A stretch of DNA of 64,000 nt from contig JAJEGJ010000005.1 of the NCBI GenBank assembly GCA_022819905.1, positions 1-64,000 on the forward strand, given 5' to 3'. Positions 63,019 to 64,000 of the stretch are shown piece after piece; positions within the stretch are counted from its first letter, which is position 1; the number at the start of each line of letters is the position of its first letter. The notes under the pieces are model-generated. The model saw only the letters and a list, made by a program, of their open reading frames with translations. It was not told the DNA's origin and did no database searches. Made by a program: the position numbers and the translations under genes. The DNA comes from Alphaproteobacteria bacterium (GTDB lineage Bacteria; Pseudomonadota; Alphaproteobacteria; TMED109).

Positions 63019-63676
63019 CGAACCAGCATTTTCCTGGCCATGTCGACCACTTCGGTCCGTCTCGGGGACGGCGGCCGCGTGACCCCGCGCGCGCGCCCGG
63101 CCGGGCCGCCATGCGGTCCATCCACGCTTGCAGATGCTCGAGTTCCTCGACATCCGGGATTCCCGACCAGTCGTAGCGGCGTATCCACGGCCACGTCGCG
63201 ATATCGGCGATCGAGTACGCGCTGCACAACCACTCACGACCCCGAAGCCGTCGGTCCAAGACCCTGTACAGGCGGGCGGTTTCGTTCCGGTATCGCTCCA
63301 CCGCCAGATGGAGTCTCGGTTCGAAATAGCGGTGGAACACGGTTGCCTGACCCTGCATCGGCCCGACGCCCCCCATCTGGAACATCAGCCACTGCAGTAC
63401 CTCGGAACGCCCCCTCACGTCCGACGGCATCAGCTGCCCGGTCTTCTCGGCCAGATAGATGAGGATCGCACCGGACTCGAAGACCGCCAGATCGCCGGCA
63501 TCCCGGTCGACGATGGCCGGAATGCGGCCGTTGGGACTGATCCCGAGGAACCAATCCTCCCGGTGCTCGTTCGCGCCTAGGTCCAATGCGTGGAGGTCAT
63601 AGGGAAGCCCCAGTTCCTCCAGCGCGATGCTCACCTTGTAGCCGTTCGGCGTGGCTGCCGTATACAAGCCAATCAT
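63015..63676 (-). pseudogene. yfcG: YfcG-like glutathione transferase, frameshifted near the C-terminus
   Basis: From ATG 63676 the protein matches YfcG-type GSTs: [47 protein letters not shown], and [17 protein letters not shown]. After [11 protein letters not shown] the frame runs antisense through the MerR gene. In the next frame the expected ending appears ([24 protein letters not shown] over the last 24 codons) with a TAG at 63015-63017. A one-base deletion inside a GCGCGC run near 63085-63105 would explain this. It may be a sequencing error or a true mutation. Confidence 0.8.
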
Positions 63677-63786
63677 GGGATTGGAGCCGGTGGTCGGAGT
63701 ACTGCGTCGATGTAGTGGTGCCGCCGGTCATCAGCGTGGGCGTGCCAGCATTGGCCGGCGCCTGTCGGGCCACTCGAGCGATTCGC

Positions 63787-64000
63787 TCAGTCGTCCCTGA
63801 CTGCAGCGAGTTCGCGTGAGCGGGCAGCGGCGGCCGCCACGGCCTGGTCCACCCGTGAGGCCCATTGCTCGTCGTCCATTAGCACACGAAGTGCCGCTGC
63901 CGTGGTGCCGCCCGGACTCGTCACGTCGGCCCGGAGCTGGGCAGGGTCATCGTCGGTCGCGGCCATCAGCGCCGCCGCGCCGGCCACCGTCTCCCGGGCC
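63787..64000 (-). CDS. proC: pyrroline-5-carboxylate reductase, C-terminal part (runs off window)
   Basis: The visible ~70 residues match the C-terminus of ProC, the last enzyme of proline synthesis: ETVAGAAALM, LRADVTSPGGTTAAALRVL, and VAAAAARSREL. The TSPGGTT motif is diagnostic of the dimerisation/active-site region. The start lies beyond the right edge. Confidence 0.9.
   Translation of the reverse strand, partial: ARETVAGAAALMAATDDDPAQLRADVTSPGGTTAAALRVLMDDEQWASRVDQAVAAAAARSRELAAVRDD

Overview
The window is GC-rich DNA from an alphaproteobacterium, most likely a Rhodospirillales-like lineage. The evidence is gene order and gene type: a short, alpha-type prolyl-tRNA synthetase followed by lolC, lolD and dnaE; a bamE / yceD / rpmF / plsX / ihfA / MerR block; and TRAP-transporter and YgfZ-type genes typical of that class. 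No rRNA, tRNA or CRISPR array was recognised. Species and habitat cannot be read from the sequence.

Bases 1-20,000 are an accessory island rich in predicted defence and mobile genes. It opens with a tightly coupled plus-strand operon: the C-terminal part of a Z1-domain protein, a PD-(D/E)XK nuclease, a GHKL (MORC/Hsp90-like) ATPase and two genes of unknown function. Next come a minus-strand three-gene operon joined by ATGA overlaps (XRE regulator, DUF4258 protein, GIY-YIG nuclease with an unassigned N-terminal domain), a GmrSD-like DUF262/HNH protein, an HNH nuclease with its own N-terminal domain, IS256 and IS66 remnants, an MFS exporter, an aldo/keto reductase, a PIN toxin with an XRE-ImmA partner under a palindromic operator-promoter, and a RelE/ParE module whose toxin gene carries an in-frame stop codon.

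Bases 20,000-45,000 are metabolic and housekeeping. They hold a glycosyltransferase, YgfZ, and a sugar-acid/keto-acid catabolic group (SDR, 2-hydroxyacid dehydrogenase, FAH hydrolase, and, divergently, a UxaA-type dehydratase with an aminotransferase). Sua5 follows, converging on the proS-lolC-lolD-dnaE operon. Then come a nucleoside deoxyribosyltransferase, an isocitrate-lyase-family enzyme translationally coupled to a complete TRAP transporter, a rhodanese, a LacI regulator, a YghU-type GST and an aminotransferase.

Bases 45,200-56,600 are a compact biosynthetic cluster on the minus strand. It contains one reducing type I polyketide synthase (KS-AT-DH-ER-KR-ACP), split by an apparent one-base frameshift inside DH; a cobalamin-binding radical SAM enzyme; and a single protein joining a thioester reductase to a sulfotransferase. 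A plausible product is a modified, reductively released and sulfated lipid-like polyketide.

Bases 57,400-64,000 return to housekeeping: bamE, a thiamine-diphosphate enzyme, yceD-rpmF-plsX-ihfA-merR with fabH missing from its usual place, a frameshifted YfcG-like GST, and the C-terminal end of proC running off the window.
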